From: Haematobia irritans
Taxonomy: Eukaryota; Arthropoda; Insecta; Diptera; Muscidae
Assembly (NCBI RefSeq): GCF_050003625.1
Contig: NC_134397.1
Location: 72,457,551-72,521,550, forward strand
Reading direction: 5' to 3'
DNA length: 64,000 nucleotides
Shown here: positions 49,001 to 59,232 of the stretch, in pieces
Layout of the letters: every line of letters starts with the position of its first letter
Position numbering within the stretch: position 1 is the first letter of the stretch
The notes under the pieces: model-generated
Seen by the model: the letters and a program-made list of their open reading frames with translations, nothing else
Databases searched by the model: none
Told to the model about the DNA's origin: nothing
Translations under genes and position numbers: made by a program

Positions 49001-49589
49001 CCGCAAATCTCTCAATGAGATGGCTGAGCAGTACAATATTCACCTAATATGGGTGCCTGGCCATAGGAACATACCGGGGAACTGCGAAGCGGATGAGTTG
49101 GCAAGGCTAGGGACTACCTTACATATTCCAGGGGAACTAGAATTTGTTGGTATGCCCCTAGCTACCTGCAAGCTCATGCTGCGTGAGAAGGCTGTTATGA
49201 TGGTAAATGTTCGATGGGAGAATTGCAAGGGTTGTAACGACACCAAGCAAATATGGCCCCATTTCAACTTAAACCGCACACTAGATATGCTAATGTTCTC
49301 GAGACGTCAGATATCACTCCTGATATCTGCTATAACGGGTCGCTGCCTGATAGGCGAATTTGCAAAAACTATTGGCGCGAAGTATAATGACTATTGTATG
49401 AGCTGTCATGATGCGGAGGAAAAAGAATCAATTAAACACCTCTTGTGTGAGTGTCCTGCATTTTGTGTAAAGCGCAAGCAACTTTTAGGAGCATATAGCT
49501 TCAGATTACTGGCGTATCTGGAAAACGTTAACTTAAGCAGTCTGCTAATATTTTTGGAACAATCTGGTTGGTTCAACAAAGAAAAATAA
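46001..49589 (+). pseudogene. LINE ORF2: endonuclease, reverse transcriptase, RNase H (one frameshift)
   Basis: The reading starts at ATG 46001 (ILQINLHHCKAA, then IQEPYV). It is open to about 46235, then needs a +1 shift to continue to the TAA at 49587-49589. The span is 3k+1 nt, so one extra base near 46235-46245 (likely next to CAATGTG) explains the lesion. Domains: apurinic-type endonuclease (GCDANAHHSIWGS, SEHSFSDHR); reverse transcriptase (DFRPISLSSFLLKTLERM, AFLDIEGAFNNV with the first catalytic Asp, GTPQGGVLSPLLWN, AYADDVAL at about 47967-47990); RNase H (YTDGSKLDGQVGFGVY near 48750, FQAEILAIREV, YSDSQPAIKS, WVPGHRNIPGNCEADELAR). A C-terminal Cys/His cluster (CMSCHDAEEKESIKHLLCEC) is kept. 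Without the extra base it would be about 1,195 aa, as in the LOA/I group. Confidence 0.9.
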
Positions 49590-49731
49590 TCAAGAAGGTT
49601 CAGCGGTTAAAACTAGAAGTGCCCATATGTAATAGGTACTTTTAGTTAATGTGGTATCACAATGGACTGAATAGTCTAAGTGAGCCTGAATCTTAATCGG
49701 GCTGCCACTTTAACCTAACCTAACCTAACCT
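49590..49731 (+). other. LINE 3' UTR and (TAACC)n tail
   Basis: From about 49651 (GTGGTATCACAATGGACTG) to 49710 it is nearly identical to the SINE 3' ends at 2500, 15445, 60890 (minus) and 62405 (minus). The tail TAACCTAACCTAACCTAACC + T follows. The ORF2 protein presumably recognises this end to prime reverse transcription. Confidence 0.88.
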
Positions 49732-49746
49732 ATCCGATTTGCCTGA
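49732..49746 (+). repeat. 15-bp target duplication of the LINE, right copy
   Basis: ATCCGATTTGCCTGA, identical to 44691-44705. The DINE-like repeat resumes after it (AATTGTAAATATTATGGTAT). Confidence 0.97.
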
Positions 49747-50199
49747 AATTGTAAATATTATGGTATTTTAGGCTCACAAAAACGTGTATCGGATTAAGTT
49801 TTTATCGGTCCATTTGATAATGCCTCCATATAGACCGACTTCACTTCTTGAGGGTATAGAAGGCGCACTGATCATGAAAATTGCTTCTCATCTTAAATTT
49901 CCAAATTTTACTTCTCGGGAGAAAATCTACACATTTAAGATTTCAAATCAATACGTTATTTTAAATTTTCTTACACACTTACAAGAGATATTAATGATTC
50001 CTCTAAAACTCAAACAAAAATGGTTCTTATAAATCCAGAATCTGATATAGTCCTCATAAGTGAAATCTTTAAAATTTCAGGAAGTTCGGGAAGTGTCCTC
50101 AAGTCCTCCTGAAATGTCAAAGGGAACCCTAATATTTGGTTCATGGTGGTGGGTATTTAAGATTCGGCCCAGCCGAACTTACTGCTGTATATACTTGTT

Positions 50200-51500
50200 T
50201 CTATAGAAAATTTTGGGAAATTTTTTTTCTATGTAAAATTTTGTCACAATTTTATTTCTAGAAAATTTTGTCAAAATTTTATTTCTATAAAAAAATTTGT
50301 AAAAATTTTATTTCTGTAGAAAATTTTATCAAAATTTTATTTCTATCGAACATTTTGTCAAAATTTTTTTTCTATAGAAAATTTTTTAATTTTTGTTTTT
50401 TCAATAGAAAATTTTGTCAATATTTTATTTCTATGGAAAATTTTGTCAAAATATTATTTCTATAAAAAATTTTGTTAACATTTTATTTCTATAGTACATT
50501 TTTGTCAAAACTTTATTTCTATAGTAAATTTTGTCAAAATTTTATTTCTATAGAAAATTTTGTCAAAATTTTATTTCTACGGACATTTTGCCAATGTTTT
50601 ATTTCTATGGAAAATTTTGTGAAAATATTATTTGTATACAAAAATTTTGGGAAATTTTTATTTCTATGGACAATTTTTTCACAATTTTATTTCTAGAAAA
50701 TTTTGTCAAAATTTTATTTCTATAGAAAATTTTGTAAAAATTTTATTTCTATAGAAAATTTAGTCAAATTTTATTTCTATCGAACATTTTGTCAACATTT
50801 TTTTTCTATAGAAAATTTTTAAAATTTTTTTTCTATAGAAAATTTTGGGAAGATTTTGTTTCTCTAGAAAATTTTGGGAAAATGTTATTTCTAACGAAAA
50901 GTTTATCAAAATTTTATTTCTATAAAAAATTTTGTCAAAATTTTATTTCCATAGAAAATTTTATTTTCCATAGAAAATTTTGTCAAAATGTTATTTCAAT
51001 AGAAAATTTTGTCAACATGTTATTTCTATAGAAAATTTTGTCAACATTTTATTTCTATTGTAAATTTTTGTCAAAGCTTTATTTCTATAGTAAATTTTGT
51101 CAAAATTTTATTTCTATAGTAAATTTTGTCAAAACTTTATTTCTATAGTAAAGTTTGTCAAAATTTTTTTTCTATAGAAAATTTTGTCAAAATTTTATTT
51201 CTACGGAAATTTTGTCAAAATTTAATTTCTATGGAAAGATTTTTCAAAATTTTATTCCTCTAGAAAATTTTGGGAAAATCTTATTTCTTTCGAAAATTTT
51301 GACAAAATTTTATTTCTATAGAAAATTTTTAGAAAATCTTATTTCTATTGAAAACTTTGTCACATTTTTATTTCTATAGAAAATTTTGAGAAATTTTGTC
51401 AAAATTTTATCAAAATTTTATTTCTTTGGAAAATTTTGTCAAAATTGCATTTCTATGGAAAATTTTGTCAAAACTTTAAAATTGTATTTCTATAGAAAAC
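50200..51500 (+). repeat. 29-bp satellite array, right part of the 41.9-kb array
   Basis: Forward units start abruptly (TTTCTATAGAAAATTTTGGG) at the 3' end of the DINE-like element, matching the unit phase at which the left part stops (43418). Variants with GGGAAAATTTT instead of GTCAAAATTTT are common here. Several 60-80 codon ORFs are repeat artefacts. Confidence 0.88.
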
Positions 51501-52194
51501 ATCCTAAAAGCCGATTAAGGGCATAGCCTTATTTTCCTCTTCCTTGGTTTGCCTGAGTTCATTCCTCACTATGGGTGTTTCTTTATTATCAGCCAACCCT
51601 GTTTCTTGTAATATCTGAACGCATACACCTACGATCAACTCCCAGTGGGAGACATGTGTAAACAACAAAACACAAAAAAACGCACTTACGAGGGGGCTTC
51701 ATATTACCTTCATATATGCAAATCTTTGCTATATCTTCTTCCGCTTCATAACTCACTAAATACATTGTGTTTATTTTCTAGAAATGCTGGCATACAAAAA
51801 TTTAAAATAATTTACATGCCTGGTGAATGGAAGCACATAATGAAACACATATTAGGAAAAGTGCATACGTCAGGGAAAAAACGATAAAATTCGACCAGCT
51901 CCAACTAGACGCGAAAGTTTTTGTTTATTTCACATTGTATTTATTACAAACGTAATTGTGACCTTGAACATTTGTATATTTTGGGAACACACAGGGATGA
52001 TAAATAGCATAGTTGAAATGGTACTAAATCAGATTGGAGGGAAAAAGTACTTTTCTAAGGCGTACCTTACTCCTTTGTGAAAGCAATGTCAACTCTAAAC
52101 CTTAACCCTCTTTAATGCTTTAGAAGACATTATGAACATCGGAAGTTTTTAGTGAAAGACAAAATTGTTAGAATTAAAAAAAAAAGTTAAAACT
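51501..52194. other. intergenic DNA, no gene seen
   Basis: An 80-codon ORF (51645-51887) has no recognisable domain. CACAGGGATGATAAAT at 51991 repeats the phrase at about 25335. Confidence 0.45.
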
Positions 52195-53815
52195 GTACAA
52201 GAGTTTATGGACCATATCGATCCATAATTATAAAAAAGCCCCCATATAAACCCATCCCCAGATTTGATTTCCGGAGCTTGCTGGAGGTGCAAATTTCATC
52301 CGATCAGCTTGAAATTTGGTACGTGATGTTAATATATACCCTCTTTGGGTTCCTTAACATCGAGACATCGGATTTGGCTGAATTCTAAACGTATTTTAGG
52401 TCCGAAAACAAAAAAGCCTAATATGGTGTGCATTGTTTTAAGTTCAGTTGAATTTTTGAGTTTTTGAACACCACATTTCTATCCGATTTGGTTAGAAATA
52501 CAAACTAGAGGTATTTTCATTAGCGTAGCTAGACAATTTTCCTAGGGGGGGCTATAGCCCCCCTAGCTAAAAATTTATAGACTGAACTTATAGGTTCAGT
52601 CTATAGGGGGCTATAGCCCCCCTAGCTAAAAATTTATAGACTGAACTTATAGGTTCAATTAATGTTTTATTTCATAAAATTGAATAAAAAATTAGACATC
52701 AAAATAACTCGACAATTAATTTATAATAAAGCAACTAAAAGTAGTTCCACACTTTTACCAGCAAAAAAAATTGTGAGTTGTTCTAAAGGCACAACTTTAA
52801 AAGAACTTCCAAAAATGCCCTCAATTATTTTAACTACACAGGAAGTTTTTTTACTTGATTTTTTTCATATTTTTATGTGTAATTTTTTGTTTTCTTTTTT
52901 TCAAATACTTAAAAAAAAAAAGTAAGCATAAATAAATTGGTACAAATTATTCAAATTTTGCCACAAAACTGCTAAATCCAGTATAGAAAAATCGATAATT
53001 TTGGAAATTGTTCGAGGAAAAACGTTTCAAACAAGCGTCAGGATGCATTAAAAATCATAAAAACAATATAAAAATTATTTAGTTAAAATATCACAAAATG
53101 TTTTAATTCACATTCAAAACACTGAATTCGGATCTCACCTTAAGAAGTGATGCAAATTCATTGCAACGGCTGTTGAAACGGTGGACATCTGTCCTATGAC
53201 AAGCTCATATCACATTCATTGCTTCTCCGCCAATTTTGCACCACTTCTATACCCAAAAAGAACATTTTCACTACTTTTTTGGCGACGCTTTTTCGCAGCA
53301 TTATTAAGATATTAATTTATGAAAGAATAGTTTTAATATCAATTACTATTTTTTTAAATTAAATTGACTAAGCTACATCAATCATAAGTTCAACCACAGC
53401 TTTATTTCATAAATATCTGACTTCAAACATTGCCATCGGCAACTGCTACCACAAACCAAGTAATTCGATTGTTCATGAAAGTTTAGCGGAACTTTGTGCG
53501 ATTGTATATACTTGTTTAATTTTTATAAAAATTAAAAAAAAACTATTGACATTTATTGAAAAATGGAAAATCATAAATAGAGTTTCAAATTCTGGGGGGG
53601 GCTAAAATTTTTCTGGGGGGTGGTCTAAGCCCCCTCCCCAGAGGCCTTCCTACGCTTATGGGTATTTTAGGTTATTAAAAAGTTGTGGCAAATATGGTGT
53701 GTGGCAAATATGGTTGGTATATCCCTAAATAGACTGATCTCCCTATTTGCTCTTCTAGAAACTGCAAGTTTTATTTAATTTGAGTTAAATTAAAAAAAAA
53801 ATATAGAAGTATTTT
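52195..53815 (+). mobile_element. decayed DINE-like repeat DNA split by a hAT-like element
   Basis: 52195-52340 is a subfamily-1 153-bp repeat (CCCCCATATAAACCCATCCC). 52341-52517 and 53661-53815 are subfamily-2-like (TATCCGATTTGGTTAGAAAT, ACTAGAGGTATTTT). The second part continues exactly where the hAT-like element broke it. Confidence 0.65.
52518..53660. mobile_element. hAT-like non-autonomous element, 1,143 bp, 8-bp TSD
   Basis: Flanked by GGTATTTT at 52510-52517 and 53661-53668. Eight base pairs is the hallmark of the hAT superfamily. Termini CATTAGCGTAG and (complement) CATAAGCGTAG are short inverted repeats with one mismatch. Near the left end is a GC palindrome GGGGGGCTATAGCCCCCC (about 52545-52562). 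It is repeated because ~66 bp including AGCTAAAAATTTATAGACTG is tandemly duplicated to 52660. The right end has the C-rich mirror (GCCCCCTCCCCAGAGGCC). An 87-codon ORF (52662-52925) shows no transposase motif. It contains an ~80-bp repeat shared with 11325-11401 and, at 53430-53522, a DINE 3' end fragment (CAAGTAATTCGATTGT...GTATATACTTGTTT). Confidence 0.72.
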
Positions 53816-55190
53816 ATGTCCATAAAAATCGCTTCTGTTACATATACCCCAAAAACATTTTGCTTCAAGCATATATATATTTTCCAAACAAAATATTTTT
53901 TGTATTGTTCAAACATATTATGTGTCACCTTAGGGCATAAAAAAAAATTTTATGAAAGTTTCTTTGCGTGGATACATATATTTAAGGCGCCAATTGGTTA
54001 CTTCCATTTTTTTACTTGCAGCATACTCTCTACACCGAAAGAATTTTCTTCGTAAAAAGAACGAAAAATTTCGTTAAAAGTACGAAATTTGTCATTGTTT
54101 TACAACCAAAGAAACTTTTCATTAAAAGTACGAAATATTTCGTACTTTTTACGAAGAAAAGTTCTTCCAAAATTTTCGTAGTTTGTAAGAAAAATAATCG
54201 TACTTTTTATGAAGAATCTTCGTACTTTTTATAAAAAATCGTCGTACTTTTTATGAAACAATTTCGTTCTTTTTATGAAAATGTTTCGTACTTTTTATGA
54301 AAAATTTTCGTAGTTTTTATGAAAAATGTTCGTACCTTTTATGAAAAACTTTCGTACTTTTTCCTGAAAAATGTTCGAACTTTTAGAAAAAAAAATTTAT
54401 AGTCGAAAGTGCATTTGGTTGTAGTTGCAAGTTTGAAAAATGACATCACTACTTTACATCTTAAGTTTTTGAATAATTTTTAGTTTTATTGCTTCACTTT
54501 TATTCATAGCGCGCTATCACCCAAATGAGAAGTAGCACAGACTTGCATAAAAAATAGAATAAAGGAATACACTCAAGCACATTATAAAAGACAATTTAAT
54601 GCCGCGAACGGAAATTTTACAACTTCAATGAAACTTCTTCGTTATTTCAAAGAAAATGTTTCGTACTTTCTATGAAGAAATTTTAACGCAGAATGTTTCG
54701 TAAAATATTCGTAAAAACTTCTTCACAAAATTCATGAAATATGAAGAAAGTTTCGTTAATAGTACGAACTTTTTACGAAGAAAAGTTAATGTAGAATGTT
54801 TCGTAGAAGTTTCGTACATTCGTAAAATGTTCTTCGTAAAATTTATGAAAATGAATGAAAATTTCGTTATTTTAATGAAGAATTCAGGAAGAATAGTTAA
54901 TGAAGAATTCTTCGTAAAATTAACGAAGAGAATTCTTTCGGTGTATGTCTCTCTTTCTAAACACATATATGGTTATAGGCTATTTCCAAATTAATATATG
55001 TTTGCATCTAAGCATATTAATTTACAAACATTTTACGTCCCAAACATAATATGTTCCAATATATTAACATATATGTACCAAACATATTATGCTACTTTAT
55101 GAACATTACATGCTTGCACTTAAAAATATTGTGTTAAAAAATTTGAGTTCCAAACATATAATTTTTATACCCAATCATATGAAAAACAGT
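53816..55190 (+). repeat. dispersed AATATGTTTGG-type repeat, copy 2, split by a MITE
   Basis: 53824-53890 matches 221-290. After the MITE (54033-54943), 54950-55180 continues with CATATATGG, AATATATGTTTG, CCAAACATAATATGTTCC and ACATATATGTACCAAACAT. These are short imperfect palindromic phrases built on CATATTATGTTTGG. The class is unknown. Confidence 0.6.
54033..54943. mobile_element. 911-bp MITE with CACCGAAAGAATT termini and internal short repeats
   Basis: The ends CACCGAAAGAATTTTCTTCG and (complement) CACCGAAAGAATTCTCTTCG are nearly perfect inverted repeats, flanked by TA at 54031-54032 and 54944-54945. Both arms are filled with degenerate CGTACTTTTTATGAAAAA and TTCGTAAAA phrases in opposing orientations, giving a fold-back character. 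No transposase is seen. ORFs at 54016-54234, 54670-54966 and 54734-54994 are by-products. Confidence 0.82.
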
Positions 55191-55214
55191 CTTTTTCGTC
55201 CGTGCATGCAATTC

Positions 55215-55308
55215 GATTTTGAATGTCAGTCTTTAATAGAAATTTTCATGCAATCACTGGTTGAGAGAACATAAGATAAGGCCTGGCCGAAATTTCGTCC
55301 ATATATTC
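55215..55308 (+). mobile_element. decayed DINE-like 3' terminus
   Basis: CAATTCGATTTTGAATGTCA, TCTTTAATAGAAATTTTCATG, GAACATAAGATAAGGCC, TGGCCGAAATTTCG and CATATATTCTAAT correspond base by base, with decay, to the last ~95 bp of the complete elements. Confidence 0.7.
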
Positions 55309-55930
55309 TAATTATTCATCGTAATCCAGAATTTGTGTGTTATTTCGTTTCAAGTTTGCCACATTTATATAATTTGTCATCGTGGTCTCAAATTTCAAAA
55401 GGAAATGGCCAAAAGGTACCCGTTGATAGTAACTGTTTAGACATAAACGTTGTTTTTTTTTTATTGGGTGAATAGAGCGGCACAAAAACATAACAAACTA
55501 ACCACAACACGAAAAATGGCATAAAATTCCAACAAACGAAATAAATCACAAAACACACCCGAAAATTCGGGTTTCACTTTATTTACAGCTTTGGCTGAGA
55601 ATAAGCCACACTCATTTTGTTTTTTGTTCTTGTGTCGAAGCGAGTAAATAGACATTTTGGGAAAAAAAATTTAATCTGTGAAAAATATTTCAAAATGTCC
55701 TAAGTGATGAAATTTTGTTTTATTAATTTACAATAAATTAAATTCATTTAATTTAACTCAATTTAATTTATTTAAGTATTTATTATTATTATTATTTATT
55801 TTTTTTTTTTGAATAATTAAATAATTCTTTACATAAAGGGTCCCGAGCCAAAAGTCATATTGGGACCAGTTGATAAATTCATATTGTTAAAACCAAAAAA
55901 AAAAACAAAATCAAAAACAAAAACAACAAA
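55309..55930. other. AT-rich intergenic DNA
   Basis: No gene or recognised repeat is seen. Confidence 0.5.
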
Positions 55931-58013
55931 AACAACTATATACTGCCGTAAGTTCGGCCAGGCCGAAGCTTATGTACCCTCCGTAGAAACTTCTACTGAA
56001 GCTGTCATCCACAATCGAATTACTTGTATTGCGGTAACACTTGCCGGTGGCAAGGTATCTTAAAACTTCTAAATTTCAAATTTCAAGGCAGTCCATACGT
56101 GCTATACATTAAACTAACAAAGGCCGATTAAATACGTATATAATTATGTTTGACAACATTTTATATAGAAAAAATTTTCTATAAAAATAAAATTTTGACA
56201 AATTTTTATATAGAAATAAAATGTTGATAAAATTTTCTATAGAAATAAAATTTTGACAAAATTTTCTATAGAAACAAAATTTTGACAAAATTTTCTATAG
56301 AAATAAAATTTTGACAAAATTTTCCTTAGAAATAAAATTTGACAAAATTTTGTATAGGAATACAATTTTGACAAAATTTTGTATAGGAATAAAATTTTCA
56401 CAAAATTTTATATAGGAATAAAATGTTGACAAAATTTTCTATAGAAATAACATTTTGACAAAATTTTGGTAGACTATTTTGGGCTCGAGTGGCAACCATG
56501 ATTATGATATGGATCAATGTTTGTGTGATTGGGGATCGGCTATATATAATTATAGACCGATATGGACCAATTTTGGCATAGTTATTAGCGGCCATATACT
56601 AACACCACGTTCCAAATTTCAACAGGATCGGATGAATTTTGCTCCTCCAAGGGACTCTGGAGGTCAAATCTGGGGATCGGTTTATATGGGGACTATATAT
56701 AATTATGGACCGATATGGACCAATTTTTGCATGGTTGTTAGAGACCATATACTAACACCATGTACCAAATTTGAATCGGATCGGATGAATTTTGCTCCTC
56801 CGGAGGTCAAATCTGGGGATCGATTTATATGGGGGCTATATATAATTATGGACTGATATGAACCAATTCCTGCATGGTTGTTGGATACCATATACTAACA
56901 TCACGTACCAAATTTCAACCAGATCGGATGAACCGGTTTATATGGGGGCTATATATAATTATTGACCGATGTGGTTGCATAGTTGTTAGAGACCATATAC
57001 TAAGACCATGTACCAAATTTCAGCCGGATCGGATGAAATTTCCTTCTCTTAGAGGCTCCGCAAGCCAAATCGGGGGATCGGTTTATATGGGGGCTATATA
57101 TAATTATGGACCGATGTGGTTGCATGGTTGTTAGAGACCATATACTAACACCATGTACAAAATTTCAGCCGGATCGGATGAAATTTGCTTCTCTTAGAGG
57201 CTCCGAAAGCTAAATTTGGGGGTCCGTTTATATGGGGGCTATACGTAAAAGTGGACCGATATGGCCCATTTGCAATACCATCCGACCTACATCAATAACA
57301 ACTACTTGTGGTTGTTAGAGACCATATACTAACACCATGTACCAAATTTCAACCGGATCGGATGAATTTTGCTCCTCCAAGAGGCTCCGGAGGACAAATC
57401 TGGGGATCGGTTTATATGGGGGTTATATATAATTATGGACTGCTATGAACCAATTCCTGCATGGTTGTTGGATACCATATACTAACATCACGTACCAAAT
57501 TTCAACCAGATCGGATGAATTTTGCTTCTCCAAAAGGCACCGGAGGTCAAATCCGGGGATCGGTTTATATGGGGGCTATATATAATTATTGACCGATGTG
57601 GACCAATTGTTGCATAGTAGTTAGAGACCATATACTAACTCCATGTACCCAATTTCAGCCGGATCGGATGAAATTTGCTTCTCTTAGAGGCTCCGAAAGC
57701 TAAATTTGGGGGTCCGTTTATATGGGGGCTATACGTAAAAGTGGACCGATATGGCCCATTTGCAATACCATCCGACCGACATCAATAACAACTACTTGTG
57801 TCAAGTTTCAAGACGATAGCTTGTTTCGTTCCGAAGTTATCGTGATTTCAACTGACGGACGGACGGACGGACATTCTCAGATCGACTCAGATTTTCGCCA
57901 CGACCCAGAATATATATACTTTATGGGGTCTTAGAGCAATATTTCGATGTGTTACAAACGGAATGACAAAGTTAATATACCCCCCATATATATAATAATA
58001 TATAGGGGGTATA
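55931..58013 (-). mobile_element. DINE-1/Helentron-like element, full length
   Basis: On the minus strand: 5' end near 58013 (TATACCCCCTATATATTATT, altered from the usual CCTCCACCATAGG), GTCY tract (57856-57872), unique block, about eight 153-bp repeats (56540-57750, several truncated), boundary motif with GGTAGACTATTTTGGGCTCG at 56466-56486, 29-bp array, ATTTAATCGGCC, TCCATACG, then the 3' end hairpin (TTCGGCCAGGCCGAA, 55953-55967) and TATATAGTTG. It supplies one of the two empty sites for the MITE at 18999. The terminal sequence at 57722-57934 is open in the 51-codon-period frame to YIYFMGS. Confidence 0.78.
56150..56470 (-). repeat. 29-bp array inside the DINE-like element
   Basis: About 11 reverse units, conserved (TTGACAAAATTTTCTATAGA), directly followed by the boundary motif AAATTTTGGTAGACTATTTT. 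Confidence 0.88.
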
Positions 58014-59034
58014 TATATAATAAAAATAAAGTATGAAAAACTATGGCAACTAGATTTGAAAAATAGAAGTATTTGAAAAGTGAATTTTTCTCCAGTAGCT
58101 AAGGGTCACCACAAATCTATTTCATGTTATTAAATAAAAACCAGTGCAAAAATCTTTTAACGATACCGCTGATCTTTTCTATATAATATCATTACAATAA
58201 CATCGTTGACGGTGAATTAAGTATTCAATTAGTTGACTACCATATATTTTGAAATATTTGAAATATTAAGCAAAAGTACTCTTGTTGTTGCAAAATATAG
58301 TAAAATCTGAAACTTGGAGAAATTCCCGACATTTGTAGAAAAAATGAAAAAATCCCTACAAAAAAAGGATTTTTCCCCACGTATGGCATCACTGGCTACG
58401 AGTATTGAATTGTACTAGCTTCCCCCTCATAATGATAATTTCACCAAATATTTACATATAATTTTCACTTCATTAAGCTAAAAGTCATTAAGATATATTG
58501 TGGTAGTCTCCAAAACATATCTCTTACTTTTACTTACTCAACTTATCGCTAAACAAATGCTTTTGAAATCTTAAGACCAAAAACCAATGACACTATACTT
58601 TTTAGGTAGTACCGAATTTAAGATAAAATCTAAAATTTGTTTAATTTGCCTATCATAGACGCGTAAGACGACAAGGTCGTGTTCTACGCTTAGTGATTAG
58701 CATAAAAAAACAGCATAACCAAAAAAAAAACATTTTTTTTTGTTTTGTATTAAATGTGATTTTCACTATGGTGTTAATTTGAGAATGAAGAAGAAAAAAT
58801 AGTAAATATTGAAAAGAGAAGTGTTAATGTTATTATTGATATTAAATATTTTAACAATAAATTTAAAATTACTGAATATACAGCAGCTTTCCCATGAACT
58901 ACCATTATGGGAAGCAGGTTTAATTGGGTTTACATTTGCCTCAGACGATTGACAGGAATTGAAAATGAAATTTTAAGACATGGAGATTCAATAGAAAAAG
59001 TGTTTAATAATGAATAATTTTCCTCAAATAATAA
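58014..59034. other. AT-rich intergenic DNA, no gene seen
   Basis: No long ORF is present. Runs of A and T near 58715-58745. Confidence 0.5.
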
Positions 59035-59232
59035 ACTTGGTGACTAGCAAAGGTCCAGTTACTGATACTTTGCGGAACTCCAGACTCAATATATCACCTA
59101 TACTAACTCGTTGTGACCTGACAGAAAGATTGCTATGAATAAGCCTACTAAATCCAAAAAAAAAAAAAAAAAATAAAAATTAGAACACATTGTCGAGGGA
59201 GTCAAATGCTTTCAAAAAGCCTAAAAGATGTA

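Larger units (their letters stand above)
44706..49731 (+). mobile_element. full-length non-LTR retrotransposon (LOA/I-like LINE)
   Basis: 5,026 bp between perfect 15-bp target duplications. It has a ~105-bp 5' UTR, ORF1 (409 aa), a 41-nt overlap with ORF2 (endonuclease, reverse transcriptase, RNase H), a 142-bp 3' UTR, and a (TAACC)4-type tail instead of poly-A. The RNase H domain, the two-ORF layout and the QINLHHCKAA endonuclease start point to the LOA/I group (inference from family knowledge). The intact TSD and the single lesion (a frameshift in ORF2) mean a recent insertion. The 3' UTR from GTGGTATCACAATGGACTG on is shared with the SINE family here. Confidence 0.93.
43419..50199 (+). mobile_element. 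divergent DINE-like element (subfamily 2), split by a LINE
   Basis: 5' end TATACCCACCACCATAGAAT, then ATAAAGTATATATATTCTCG, a GTCY tract (43556-43590), and 153-bp repeats of a second type (spacing 153-154 bp) with CCCATATAGACCGATCTCCC, ACTTCTTGGGCTTATAGAAA and CCAATTTGCCTGAAATTGGA. After the LINE (44706-49731) it continues to the 3' end GATTCGGCCCAGCCGAACTT ACTGCTGTATATACTTGTT. The minus-strand frame at 44323-43670 again has a 51-residue period with SVYMGAIPKYGPI and DFQFQVN. It lies inside a 29-bp array, which continues on both sides. Confidence 0.8.

Noticed and set aside
49711..49731. Possible telomere end
   Set aside because: Only four TAACC units, placed at a LINE 3' end with a TSD after them; it is the retroelement tail.
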